This document shows, in pieces, positions 25,274-34,680 of a DNA stretch of 64,000 bases; position 1 is the stretch's first letter, and every line of letters starts with the position of its first letter. The stretch is from Verrucomicrobiota bacterium JB024. Lineage in GTDB: Bacteria > Verrucomicrobiota > Verrucomicrobiia > Opitutales > Cerasicoccaceae. The translations under genes and the position numbers were made by a program. Under the pieces are notes generated by a model that was not told the origin of the DNA, did no database searches, and was given only the letters and a program-made list of their open reading frames with translations. The stretch is taken from the NCBI GenBank assembly GCA_030673825.1, contig JAUTCS010000069.1, positions 1 to 64,000 of the forward strand, in the 5' to 3' direction.

Positions 25274-26680
25274 TCACGTCGGGGATAACTGAGTGGGACC
25301 GGAAACATTTGCAGTCGTGCAGTCCAGGGTCAGGGTATAGTCCGCAACCGTGTCTTTATGCAGCCCGACGCGGTGTGTGCTGATGCAGCCGTGCGCGGCC
25401 CCGAGGCTCACCTGATAGTCCCCGTAAAAGCCCGAAAACTCGCAGGTGCCCTCGTCGTCGGTGCGGGTCTGCAAGCGGGTGGTCCACTCTTCGCGGATCA
25501 AGTGCCGCAGGGTCTCGTAGACCGGCTTGGGGCTGAGGTCTTCGCGCAGGAGGGCGGCGCGGAGTTCGCCTTCCTTGCCGTGGGCCATCCCGTCGGCGAG
25601 ATTCCACCAGTAGATGGCTTCGACGCCGGGATGGCTGAACCACAGACGGTAGAGACGGCGGGCGAGGGCGGCCTGGAGTTTCTCGGCAACAGTGGGCGGG
25701 AGGTCGGGATAAACGGGGATGGTGATTTCCGAGATGTGGACCGGGCGGCTCGGGAAGGCGTTTGCGTGCAAGTCGAGCACGTCGAGAAGGCGGGAAGGGT
25801 TCAGCAGCTCATCCCGCGCGTTGATCAGGTCGTGCACGGTGGTGGTGAGCCCGTTTTCGTCGTAAAAGAAATAGTGGTACTGGAGCCCGAGTCCATCGAT
25901 CCGGCATCCGCGCAGGCGCAGGTTATCCTCCAGCAGGTGAAGCCCTGTCGTCTGCCCTTGGAAGGCCCGCCAGGAGTATTGCGTCGCCTCGTTGAGAAAC
26001 AGGCGTGTCCCGGTGGGGAACGCTTCGGCGGCGCAGTTGTAAGCCTCCTCCATGTAGCTGTGGGAGAGCTGGGTAACCTCCGGGCACTGGTGTCGCTCCA
26101 TGGGTTCATTGACCACATCCCATGTGCGGATGCGTTTGCCGTAGCGCTGGGCGAGGTCGCGGATACGTTCGGCGCTCAGGCGAGTGGCTTCGTCCGGGGC
26201 AGAGGGTAGCCAGTCGGGCAGCAGCCGGTGCCAGACCAGGCAATGCCCTTTGGGGGTGACGCCGTGGCACTCGCAAAAATCCGTGACGAGGTCAGGTGGC
26301 GGGCGACGGGAAATGGGCGGGCTGTCCGCGGTGTAGCGTGGCTGACCCCTGACCGGCTCGAGCCCGCCCCAGTAAAAGGGGACAACGCCACTGTTGAAGA
26401 TTTCCAGAAAAGCGCGCTCGTAGGTTCGGTTCTGGTCCTCGCTCTCATAGCCGCCGAGTTGGAAGAGATTGCAGCCGAAAAGGAAATCGTGGCGGGTTTG
26501 TCGAACGGTTACGACGGTGTTGGGCACGGGTGCGCCATCGCTGTCCACCACGCGCAGCCTCATGTGTCCCATGCGGTGACGGCGGATGCCGTCGTTGAAG
26601 TGCGCCTCAAACCCGCTGTCGGGGGCGTCGAAGTGAGCTAGCAATTGAGCCTGGAGATGCGTGAAGTCGCGGTCGGACAT
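25274..26680 (-). CDS. GH10 family endo-beta-1,4-xylanase-like enzyme, cytoplasmic
   Basis: 468 residues. A short N-terminal beta domain (RLRVVDSDGAPVPNTVVTVR) leads into a GH10 barrel: DFLFGCNLF, VPFYWGGLEPVRGQP, CHGVTPKGHCLVWH, the acid/base Glu192 in TWDVVNEP and the nucleophile Glu318 in HISEITIP, then YWWNLADGMAHG. These are the diagnostic GH10 positions. Known GH10 enzymes cleave beta-1,4-xylan or related beta-1,3-xylan and glucuronoxylan. There is no signal peptide (MSDRDFTHLQAQ), which is unusual for an endo-xylanase and points to action on imported oligosaccharides. The frameshifted gingipain-like gene follows in the same direction. The upstream region is shared divergently with the lamin-tail protein gene. 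Confidence 0.9.
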   Translation of the reverse strand: MSDRDFTHLQAQLLAHFDAPDSGFEAHFNDGIRRHRMGHMRLRVVDSDGAPVPNTVVTVRQTRHDFLFGCNLFQLGGYESEDQNRTYERAFLEIFNSGVVPFYWGGLEPVRGQPRYTADSPPISRRPPPDLVTDFCECHGVTPKGHCLVWHRLLPDWLPSAPDEATRLSAERIRDLAQRYGKRIRTWDVVNEPMERHQCPEVTQLSHSYMEEAYNCAAEAFPTGTRLFLNEATQYSWRAFQGQTTGLHLLEDNLRLRGCRIDGLGLQYHYFFYDENGLTTTVHDLINARDELLNPSRLLDVLDLHANAFPSRPVHISEITIPVYPDLPPTVAEKLQAALARRLYRLWFSHPGVEAIYWWNLADGMAHGKEGELRAALLREDLSPKPVYETLRHLIREEWTTRLQTRTDDEGTCEFSGFYGDYQVSLGAAHGCISTHRVGLHKDTVADYTLTLDCTTANVSGPTQLSPT

Positions 26681-27002
26681 GATCTTGGAAAGGGAGCGTT
26701 CTGAGTTGTGCGTCTATGCTGTGACGTGCCCGTCAAGGCTTCAACGGGCTCGTCGTCTTATCTATAAAATGAAATCGGATCGCTATGATATCGAAAGGGC
26801 TTTCGGACAGAGATGTACGCGTGTCAATCGGGTGACGATGTCACGGTTGGGAAACTGTTGAGTGGAGCACAGGTTAAAATGCGCGCTCCTGCCGGGCAGG
26901 GGTCTTTTCTTTGTTGAAAAAGAGTCCCAGTCCGCAAAGCGATCATCCCCGTCCGTCCCTTTTTTCCGGTCCACGCGCTGGGCCTCTCTCGCTATCCATA
27001 CT
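26681..27002. other. Divergent intergenic region with hairpin leader
   Basis: 322 bases between GH10 (minus) and the giant lamin-tail gene (plus). CCTGCCGGGCAGG (26888-26900) followed by a pyrimidine run GGTCTTTTCTTT could form a terminator-like hairpin about 100 bases before the plus-strand start, possibly an attenuator. The AT-rich part near 26750-26800 is the likely promoter zone. No gene seen. Confidence 0.45.
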
Positions 27003-30000
27003 ATGTTTTACAAAAATCTGCTCTGCTGTGCCTTGTCCGTTTTCGGGCTTGCTGCCGTTTCCACTGCATCCGCCCAGGAGCTTCTGTTGACGGAGCTGCT
27101 GTCCAACGAGAACTCCTCCGGAGGGGAGGACTTTTGGGAACTGACCAACGTCGGCACGCAGGCCGTCGATCTATCCGGCTGGTCGTGGGACGACGACAGC
27201 CGCGCGGCGGGTACCGTGCCGATCCCCGCGGGTACGACGATCGCACCGGGCGAGTCTGTGGTCTTTACGGCGATGGACGCCGCCGGTTTCCGCGCTTGGT
27301 GGAACCTGCCGGCGAGCGTGCAGGTGATCAGTAATGCCAACGCCCCCGGTTTGGGCAAGAATGACGGGGTGGCGCTGTTTGACGCCGACTCGAACGAGGT
27401 CTTTTTCTTCACTTACGCTGCCGCTGGTTTCACGCTCCCGGACGGGAGAGACTCGCTCGGCGGGCACGCCGGGACCTCCGCTGGTGGTTCCTCGGATACG
27501 CAGTCCGTGATCATCGACCCGGCCTTCGGCATCGCGACCCCGCGCTACACCTACGCGGACGGCGTGATCCTGGGGACGACGGCCTCCACCCTCGATGCTT
27601 CCGACATCGCCTCGCCGGGCGTGGTCAGCGGGAGCAGTGCGGGCGATCACCTGATCCTCACGGAGCTGCTCTCGAATCAAGTGTACGGCAGCGGCGAAGA
27701 TTTTTGGGAGCTGACGAATATCGGGCTGCTCCCGATCAATCTCGGCGACTGGTCGTGGGACGATGACAGCCGCGCGGCGGGCACCGTGGCGATCCCGGCC
27801 GATACCTATATTGCTTGTGGGGAGTCGGTCATTTTTACCGCGATGGATGCCGCCGGTTTTCGCGCGTGGTGGGGCCTGCCCGAAACGGTGCAGGTGATCA
27901 GCGACGCGAACGCGCCGGGTTTCGGCAAGAATGATGGGGTGGCGCTGTTTGACGCCGACTCGAACGAAGTCTTTTTCTTCACCTACGCCGCCGCCGGTTT
28001 CACGCTCTCGGACGGCGGGGCTTCGCTCGGCGGGCATGCCGGCGCGTCCGCCGGAGGGACGCTGGACTCGCAGGCGCTCGTCATCGATCCGGTTTTCGGC
28101 GCCGATGCTCCTCGTTACACCTATGCGACAACCGCCTCCGCGCTCAACGCCAGTGACTACGGCACGCCCGGCAGCAGCGGCCTCACCGCGGGCGGCCCGA
28201 GTTTCGACCTTACGCTTGAGATTACCCCGACGACTTTTTCAGAAAGCGCAGCCAATCCCGCCGCTAGCGGCACGGTGACGCGTAGTGGTGACACCACTAC
28301 GGAGCTGGTCGTTGACCTTAGCTCAAGCGACGAGGGCGAGGCCGCCGTGCCCGCCACGGTGACGATCCCCGCCGGGAGCGCCTCGGCCAGCTTCGACGTT
28401 ACCGCGGTTGACGATTCCTTCCCGGACGGTTCGCAGTCCGTTACCATCACCGCTTCCGCCGAGGGCGCGTATCCCGGCACCGCCGAGCTGACCGTCGAGG
28501 ACGATGGTGACGTGCTCGCGATCCAAGTTATGTTGACCGAAGTGCTCTCCAGTGAATCCGACGGCGCTCCCTCCGGGGCGGAGGATTACTGGGAGCTGAC
28601 GAACTTCGGTGAGACTACGGCGGACATCAGCGGCTACAGTTGGCATGACAGCGGGCGTTCCGCCGCCACCGCCGCCGCCTGGGCGCTGCCTGAGGGAACG
28701 ACCATCGCTGCGGGCGAGTCGGTCATCTTCACCGAGGCCGATCCCGCCGCTTTCCGTGCCTGGTGGGGGCTGTCGGAGAGCGTGCAGGTCTTCCAGTCGG
28801 TCGGGGCTCCCGGCCTGGGCAAGGGCGACGGCGTGTCGTTCTTCGACGCCGACGGTAACGAGCTCTTTTACTTCACCTACGCCGGAGGCGGCTTTACCCT
28901 GGAGGACGGCTCGGCGTCCACCGCGGCCAGTGAACACGCGGGCTTCGCGGGTGGCGGGGCGGAAACCGCCGCTCTGGTCTGGGTGCCCTCCTCGGGCACG
29001 GACAACCCACGCTACACGGCTGCGACCGGCAGCAACTACGGCACCTTCCAGGCTGTCTCGCCCGCCACGGATCTCGGCTCGCCGGGTAACCGGGGCGTGA
29101 TCATCCCGACCGTCGGCATCGCGGACACCTTTGTCACGGAGGGTAACGCGGGTACGGTGACGCTTTCGTTCGAAGTCACCCGCAACGTCGCTGACACGGC
29201 CTTCACGGTGGACTACGCCGTTACCGGAGGCACGGCCACTGCCGGGAGCGACTTCGTCGAACTATCTGCCGGGACGCTGAGCTTTACCCAGGGCGGCGGA
29301 CTCATGCAGACGATCGATATCACGGTCAACGGCGATGTCGAATCGGAGCCGGACGAAACCATCGTCGTCACCCTTTCCAATCTGAGCGACAGCATCGCCA
29401 CGACCGTCATCGGCACCGCGTCGGCCACCGGCACCATCCTAAACGACGACGCCGTCGCGCCCTCCATTGACGGCCAGCCCGGCGCGACCACGGTTGCCGC
29501 CGGTGGCGTGGCCTACTTGAAGATTAATGCCAGCGGCCTTCCCGCCCCGAGCATCCAGTGGTACGTGGGCGAATCCGGCGACACCTCGAGCCCCATTGAC
29601 GGGGCGACCTCGGACACGCTCATCACCGACGGCCTGAGCGAGACGACGAATTTCTGGGCGCAGGTCTCCAACAGCGCTGACACGGTGAACAGCGACACCG
29701 TGACGGTGACGGTTGTCCCCGGCGTCACTTCTGTGGATCTCTCGACCTACGTGCGCATCGGTCGCTACGACCTGCCCGAGCCGACCCGCACGGCCCTGCC
29801 TGCGGGCACGCCGGTGCATAATCTGCTCTGCCAGGAGGCGTCCGGCGTCACCTATAACTGGGACACGGACACGCTCTTTCTCGTTGGGGACGGTGGCCGC
29901 TCAGTCACGCAGGTTACCAAGACCGGTGAGCTCATCGACACCATGACGCTCGCGCTCGGCAGTAGCCCGCAGGGGACGGATTTTTATGACACCGAGGGGA

Positions 30001-32471
30001 TCGCTTATATCGGTGGTGGACAGTTCGTCTTCACCGAGGAGCGCGATCGTCAGTTGGTCAAGTTCACCTACGCCGCGGGCACGACCCTCACGCGCGCCGA
30101 CACGCTGACCGTCAAGCTCGGCACCTACGTGGACAACACCGGCACCGAGGGTCTTTCCTACGACCCGTTCACCGGCGGTTTCATCTGCCTGAAGGAAATC
30201 TCGCCCATCGGTATTTTCCTCACGGGGGTGGACTTCGACGCGGGCACCGCTACCAACGGCTCCGCCTCCACCGTAAACTCCGTTGACCTCTTCGACCCGG
30301 CGTTGACGGGCATGACCGATGTGGCCGACGTCTTCGCGTTTTCCAATCTGCCCTCCATGTCCGGCCAGTCGCAGGAAGAAAACCTCTTGATCCTCAGCCA
30401 GGAGGACGCCCGCGTGGTCAACATCGACCGCTCTGGTAACATCCTCAGCACGCTGACCATCACCAGCGATCTGGGCAACCCCCTCTCAGCGGCCAACCAG
30501 CAGCACGAGGGGATCACGATGGACGCCGCCGGTTACATCTACATCGTGAACGAAAACGGCGGGGGCGATAGCGATCACCCGCAGCTCTGGGTCTATGCCG
30601 TCTCCGAGGTTCCGAATCAGGCGCCGACCGCTGTTGCACTCGACAACGCAGCCACCTCGATCCTGGAAAATACCAGCACCGCCTACGCGATCAAGCTGGC
30701 CGACATCGTCGTGGAGGATGACGGCCTCGGGACAAACGAGCTGAGCCTCTCAGGAACGGATGCCGCCGCCTTTGAAATCGTCGGGCTGGAACTCTACCTT
30801 AAGGCCGGGGTCGTCCTCGACTACGAGACGAAGACCAGCTACTCGGTCACCATCGAGGTGGACGACGCTTCGCTCGGCTCTACGCCCGATGCCTTTGTCG
30901 GCTACACGCTGCTGGTCGATGACCAGGAGGTCGAGTTGCCGCCCGCTCCGGCGCTGATCATCTCCGAGGTGGCCCCGTGGTCGAGTGGCGACAGCCCGGT
31001 CGGTTCCGACTGGTTCGAGGTCACCAACACCAGCGACAGTCCGGTCGATATCACCGGGTGGAAGGTGGACGACGGCTCCGCCGACTTCTCCCGAGCTGTC
31101 GCGCTCAATGGTGTGACGACCATCGCCGCGGGCGAGTCTGTCATCTTTATCGAGTCCGACACGCCTTCGGTCACGGCGGCTGCCTTCATCTCCAACTGGT
31201 TCGGAGAAAGCGCTCCGGACGGCCTCCAGATCGGGTCCTACACCGGTTCCGGACTGGGGCTTAGCACCAATGGTGACGGGGTTTATCTCTTTGACGGGAC
31301 GGGCAATGTACAGGCCAGTGTTACCTTCGGGGCTTCGCCCTCGGGCACAACTTTCGCCACGTTCGACAACACGGTCGGCCTCGACGGCACCGCGATCACG
31401 CTATTGAGCGTGGACGGGTTCCATGGGGCCTTCACCGCAGTCAACGACCCCGCCGAGGTCGGCTCGCCCGGCGTGGCCCCCGGCGGGCGGCTTGTCGTGA
31501 CGGAGGTGGCCCCGTGGTCGAGCGGTAACAGCCCGCTCGGCGCCGACTGGTTCGAAGTCACCAACACCGGGGCTCGCACGGTGGACATCACCGACTGGAA
31601 AATGGACGACGGCTCCGAGTCGCCGGTGGCCGCCGTGCCGCTGACGGGGATCACGAGCATCGCGCCCGGAGAGTCCGTTATTTTCATCGAGATCGAAACG
31701 ACACTCGCCGACGCGCAGGCCGGATTCGTCAGTGTCTGGTTTGGCGGTAGCCTGCCCGAGGGTCTCCAGATCGGGGGCTACAGCGGCTCCGGCGTGGGGC
31801 TGAGCACGGGCGGCGACGCCGTCAACCTCTACGATACCGCCGGGGTACGCCGGGCCAATGTCGCCTTTGGGGCCAGTCCCTCCAGTGCGCCCTATGCCAC
31901 GTTCGACAACGCCGACGGGCTCGATGTCGTCACGTTGACGCAGTTCAGCGCGGTCGGGGTGAACGGCGCCTTTACCGCGGAAGGTGACGCGAACGAGATC
32001 GGCTCGCCCGGGACGATTGCCCGCAGCTTCACCGGGGGCTACAATGCTTGGGCCGACGCCCATCCCGGTATCGACCTGACGGATACGGCGGCCCGGGTGA
32101 ACGGCAACAGCCTGCCGAACCTCGTGCTCTACGCCTTCGGCCTGGACCCGGACGTGAACAACAGCGGGGCCCAGCTCCAGATCGAGGACGGCGTCCTGAC
32201 CCAGCGCGGTGAGCAGGCGCTCAATATCGAGTCCGAAGGGCTCGGGACGGACTTTGCCATCCGCTTCCTTCGCTTGAGTAACGCCGACCAGGTGGGGCTC
32301 ACCTATACGGTGCAGTTTAGCCACGACCTGGAGACGTGGAGCTCGTCCACCGTCGAGCCCACGGTGCTCGTGACGGACGGGGAGGTCGAGGCCGTCAGCC
32401 TGCCGTATCCTTTCTTCACCCCCGAGGGGCGCAAGGCGCGCTTCGCCCGCATCAAGATCACCCAGAACTAA
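27003..32471 (+). CDS. Giant secreted lamin-tail-domain protein with Calx-beta, Ig-like and SdiA-regulated-like domains
   Basis: 1822 residues from MFYKNLLCCALSVFGLAAVS (signal peptide ending ASAQ). Visible modules: three lamin-tail-like domains at ~27-395 and ~505-700 (ELLLTELLSNE, LILTELLSNQ, VMLTEVLSSE); a Calx-beta-like domain at ~401-502 and another at ~705-817 (TFVTEGNAGTVTLSFEV, SEPDETIVVTLSN); an Ig-like domain at ~818-905; an SdiA-regulated/phytase-like beta-propeller at ~913-1203 (EASGVTYNWDTDTLFLVGDG); a cadherin-like stretch; two more lamin-tail domains from ~1315 and ~1495 (EVAPWSSG); and a C-terminal verrucomicrobial beta domain. The first two units are near-identical. It is probably a surface or secreted adhesive or binding protein. 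It is followed after 24 bases by a PEP-CTERM gene, so likely an operon. Confidence 0.8.
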   Translation: MFYKNLLCCALSVFGLAAVSTASAQELLLTELLSNENSSGGEDFWELTNVGTQAVDLSGWSWDDDSRAAGTVPIPAGTTIAPGESVVFTAMDAAGFRAWWNLPASVQVISNANAPGLGKNDGVALFDADSNEVFFFTYAAAGFTLPDGRDSLGGHAGTSAGGSSDTQSVIIDPAFGIATPRYTYADGVILGTTASTLDASDIASPGVVSGSSAGDHLILTELLSNQVYGSGEDFWELTNIGLLPINLGDWSWDDDSRAAGTVAIPADTYIACGESVIFTAMDAAGFRAWWGLPETVQVISDANAPGFGKNDGVALFDADSNEVFFFTYAAAGFTLSDGGASLGGHAGASAGGTLDSQALVIDPVFGADAPRYTYATTASALNASDYGTPGSSGLTAGGPSFDLTLEITPTTFSESAANPAASGTVTRSGDTTTELVVDLSSSDEGEAAVPATVTIPAGSASASFDVTAVDDSFPDGSQSVTITASAEGAYPGTAELTVEDDGDVLAIQVMLTEVLSSESDGAPSGAEDYWELTNFGETTADISGYSWHDSGRSAATAAAWALPEGTTIAAGESVIFTEADPAAFRAWWGLSESVQVFQSVGAPGLGKGDGVSFFDADGNELFYFTYAGGGFTLEDGSASTAASEHAGFAGGGAETAALVWVPSSGTDNPRYTAATGSNYGTFQAVSPATDLGSPGNRGVIIPTVGIADTFVTEGNAGTVTLSFEVTRNVADTAFTVDYAVTGGTATAGSDFVELSAGTLSFTQGGGLMQTIDITVNGDVESEPDETIVVTLSNLSDSIATTVIGTASATGTILNDDAVAPSIDGQPGATTVAAGGVAYLKINASGLPAPSIQWYVGESGDTSSPIDGATSDTLITDGLSETTNFWAQVSNSADTVNSDTVTVTVVPGVTSVDLSTYVRIGRYDLPEPTRTALPAGTPVHNLLCQEASGVTYNWDTDTLFLVGDGGRSVTQVTKTGELIDTMTLALGSSPQGTDFYDTEGIAYIGGGQFVFTEERDRQLVKFTYAAGTTLTRADTLTVKLGTYVDNTGTEGLSYDPFTGGFICLKEISPIGIFLTGVDFDAGTATNGSASTVNSVDLFDPALTGMTDVADVFAFSNLPSMSGQSQEENLLILSQEDARVVNIDRSGNILSTLTITSDLGNPLSAANQQHEGITMDAAGYIYIVNENGGGDSDHPQLWVYAVSEVPNQAPTAVALDNAATSILENTSTAYAIKLADIVVEDDGLGTNELSLSGTDAAAFEIVGLELYLKAGVVLDYETKTSYSVTIEVDDASLGSTPDAFVGYTLLVDDQEVELPPAPALIISEVAPWSSGDSPVGSDWFEVTNTSDSPVDITGWKVDDGSADFSRAVALNGVTTIAAGESVIFIESDTPSVTAAAFISNWFGESAPDGLQIGSYTGSGLGLSTNGDGVYLFDGTGNVQASVTFGASPSGTTFATFDNTVGLDGTAITLLSVDGFHGAFTAVNDPAEVGSPGVAPGGRLVVTEVAPWSSGNSPLGADWFEVTNTGARTVDITDWKMDDGSESPVAAVPLTGITSIAPGESVIFIEIETTLADAQAGFVSVWFGGSLPEGLQIGGYSGSGVGLSTGGDAVNLYDTAGVRRANVAFGASPSSAPYATFDNADGLDVVTLTQFSAVGVNGAFTAEGDANEIGSPGTIARSFTGGYNAWADAHPGIDLTDTAARVNGNSLPNLVLYAFGLDPDVNNSGAQLQIEDGVLTQRGEQALNIESEGLGTDFAIRFLRLSNADQVGLTYTVQFSHDLETWSSSTVEPTVLVTDGEVEAVSLPYPFFTPEGRKARFARIKITQN
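27085..28185 (+). repeat. Recent 570-bp tandem duplication inside the lamin-tail gene
   Basis: Two adjacent lamin-tail units are offset by exactly 570 bases: CGGAGCTGCT at 27091 and 27661, GGTCGTGGGACG at 27181 and 27751, and GACGCCGACTCGAACGA at 27381 and 27951. Long stretches are almost base-for-base identical, with mainly synonymous changes. The other lamin-tail units are much more diverged, so this duplication is young or kept alike by gene conversion. Confidence 0.85.
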
Positions 32472-32495
32472 TCCTCCGCCCCTTTACACACTGCC

Positions 32496-33101
32496 ATGAA
32501 ACATCTTTTCCTCGCCACTGCCGCGCTTGCGCTCGCCGCTCAGGCGGCTTCCGCCGACATCATCACCAGCGGCTCCGTCAATGTTGTCATCCCGACCGAT
32601 TATACCGGCGTCTACATCGATATCCAGAGTTTTACCTCGTCCACGGTTGACGACTGGGACTTCACCAGCTCGGACGTGAACTTCTTCTTCGGTGGCAGCG
32701 GGATTGCCAACGGGGAGGCCTTCCAGCCGGTTCGTCTCGGGACGGATAATCTGGATGCGGTCGTCAACCTGGTGCCCGGCTCCGTGGTGGACAGCAGCTC
32801 TGTCTTCGCCAGCGGTTTCGGCGGCTCGGAAAATGTCCACCTGGGCACTGGGGAGGGGCAGTTTTTGCCGGGCGAGATTGGCTATATCGGCTTCCGCCTG
32901 GAAGACGGCGGCGAGTACTACTACGGCTATATGCGGGTCCTGCTGGGCAACTCCAGTGTCGGCGGCACGGTCCTTGACTGGGCCTACGAGAGCACACCGG
33001 GGCTCGGCATCTCTGTCGTGCCCGAACCGTCTTCCTATGCTCTGCTGGGTGGGGTGGTATTCGGGCTCGGAGCGCTCGTGTGGCGTCGCCGTTGTCGCTA
33101 G
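32496..33101 (+). CDS. PEP-CTERM sorting domain-containing secreted protein
   Basis: 201 residues. Signal peptide MKHLFLATAALALAAQAASA, then a compact beta domain (DIITSGSVNVVIPTDYTGVY, GYIGFRLEDGGEYYYGYMRV) of the type found in many verrucomicrobial PEP-CTERM proteins, and a C-terminus VVPEPSSYALLGGVVFGLGA followed by LVWRRRCR. It starts 24 bases after the lamin-tail protein stop and is probably cotranscribed with it. It ends at a strong bidirectional terminator facing another PEP-CTERM gene. Role unknown; predicted exosortase substrate. Confidence 0.9.
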   Translation: MKHLFLATAALALAAQAASADIITSGSVNVVIPTDYTGVYIDIQSFTSSTVDDWDFTSSDVNFFFGGSGIANGEAFQPVRLGTDNLDAVVNLVPGSVVDSSSVFASGFGGSENVHLGTGEGQFLPGEIGYIGFRLEDGGEYYYGYMRVLLGNSSVGGTVLDWAYESTPGLGISVVPEPSSYALLGGVVFGLGALVWRRRCR

Positions 33102-33114
33102 TGCGCAGGCAAAT

Positions 33115-33158
33115 ACCAAAAAAGGATGGTCGTCTGGTTTCCCAGACAACCATCCTTA
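33115..33158. terminator. Bidirectional intrinsic terminator between convergent PEP-CTERM genes
   Basis: AAGGATGGTCGTCTGG (33122-33137) pairs with CCAGACAACCATCCTT (33142-33157) over 16 bp with one mismatch and a 4-nt loop. On the minus strand a run of seven T follows; on the plus strand only TTATG follows. Confidence 0.88.
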
Positions 33159-33210
33159 TGCCCTGATACACGACAGATACTGAAATCCTGCGGGAGCGTT
33201 TCCCGTATGC

Positions 33211-34245
33211 TTAAGCGTTGCGGTGCCGGAAGCGGCGACGCAGGAGGGCCAGCCCGAGGACGGTGATACCGGCTATGGCGGCGTAGGTGGAGGGTTCGGG
33301 GATAGCGTCGCCCAGAGAGAGCGAATAAATGCTCATATCGTACCCGAAGATGGTGTTGGTGCCGATGTCACCGGCGACGAAACGAAAACCGCCGTTGGTG
33401 CCCTGGCTGCCGACATCGGATACGTTGTAATCCACGTCCAGGACCGTGCCGGTTACGCTGAGGTTCTCGTCAAGGGTCTTCAGCGTAGCGTTCATCGCGC
33501 CGGTCGTGCCGTCAACCGAAAGAACGACGCGGTAGTTACCGCTGTAGCCTGAGTCCCAGTTAATGGTCCCGGCGCTCTGCAAGCCATCTGACCAAGTTGT
33601 GCCATTATAGGCTTCAAGAATGTTGTCAGCGCCGGTGCGGTACAGGTTGAGCGTTCCCTGAGAATTGAAGCGAACAACCATCGCGGTGGTCGAGAGGTTT
33701 GCTCCCGGGGTTTGGGAGGCCGAGATTTGGTCCAGGGTGTACCCATTGTTATAGGCGGAGGCGGACATCAGGGCCATGAAGACTTCGCCGCTGGGGTTCG
33801 CCAGCTTCTGGGCGGAGAAGTCCATCGTCCAGACCTGGGTTTCGGTGGTGGCGTGAGCGGAGGTGGAATAGACGAAGGAAGTGGGGTTGCCTCCGCCGAC
33901 ACCTGTACTTTTGGTGCTGCTGAGGCCGAGGTAGTTCCCCGCAGGACCGGAGCCGTGGATATCGATACTGTAGGTGGTGGTTATACCCTGCGTCGCGAAG
34001 GAGTTCGCTGTGCCGCGATAAGAAAACGTGCCAGCCCCTTCACTGTCGGTGAGAGTGCCTTGGGCGGCCGGGGGATTGACACCGTCGGTGGAACTACCGC
34101 TGCCGAGGACCGTCCCGGCCGAGTAACTGGAGAAATCCACGAGCTGGGCCTGGGCGCTGAGGCTGGCGAACAGGAGTCCAGAGGCGACCGCTACGGCGGC
34201 CAAACGGGCTGAGGAGACGGCCCGGGGGTATGTATGGGTTTTCAT
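33211..34245 (-). CDS. PEP-CTERM sorting domain-containing secreted protein
   Basis: 344 residues. Signal peptide at ~1-33 (RLAAVAVASGLLFASLSAQA), a long Ser/Thr/Gly-rich beta body (VDFSSYSAGTVLGSGSSTDG, TQVWTMDFSAQKL, SGNYRVVLSVDGTTGAMNAT) resembling a concanavalin-like sandwich, and a canonical C-terminus AIPEPSTYAAIAGITVLGLA with the tail LLRRRFRHRNA. It converges on another PEP-CTERM gene across a shared terminator. Its upstream region contains TTATCGGGGTAA, similar to the dyads before the PEP-CTERM gene at 1212-2030. Role unknown. Confidence 0.9.
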   Translation of the reverse strand: MKTHTYPRAVSSARLAAVAVASGLLFASLSAQAQLVDFSSYSAGTVLGSGSSTDGVNPPAAQGTLTDSEGAGTFSYRGTANSFATQGITTTYSIDIHGSGPAGNYLGLSSTKSTGVGGGNPTSFVYSTSAHATTETQVWTMDFSAQKLANPSGEVFMALMSASAYNNGYTLDQISASQTPGANLSTTAMVVRFNSQGTLNLYRTGADNILEAYNGTTWSDGLQSAGTINWDSGYSGNYRVVLSVDGTTGAMNATLKTLDENLSVTGTVLDVDYNVSDVGSQGTNGGFRFVAGDIGTNTIFGYDMSIYSLSLGDAIPEPSTYAAIAGITVLGLALLRRRFRHRNA

Positions 34246-34680
34246 GGGATGGTGCTGTGTATAGGGTTGGATACTGGGGTGAATGGAAATAATGACTAAA
34301 CTGAAACGGGTCCTCAGCAGATTGTTGTCGCTGCGCGGAAGAGTTGGTTGCCTTACCGTATTATATGTAACATCGATGTCTTGAAGTGTGTGAAGCTCTC
34401 TTCGGTTAGTATGGGGGGATTTTTACTTATCGGGGTAAACGGATTTCAGGGGTAATATCTGTAAAACTGAGTCGTGCCCTGAACAACGAGTCCGGGAGCA
34501 AGGACCGAACGGGTATTGGGAAAGAAGTGATTACCCTAATATGACAACGAAAGACATTATTTTCAACTGAAAATGATCGGCTGCTCCTAACTCGGGCTGA
34601 AAGACCGTCGGTGGGCGGGATCAGAGAAAGAACCCGGCCCTTGACCGGGGCATGGCCAGCTCAGGCAGATTGCCGACGCA
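34246..34680. other. Gene-free stretch upstream of PEP-CTERM gene
   Basis: 435 bases, AT-rich in the middle, with no coding signal. TTATCGGGGTAA lies at 34427-34438. Near the GH74-like stop, CCCGG (34633-34637) and CCGGG (34645-34649) form a small hairpin followed on the minus strand by TTCTTT, a weak terminator candidate for that gene. Confidence 0.45.
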
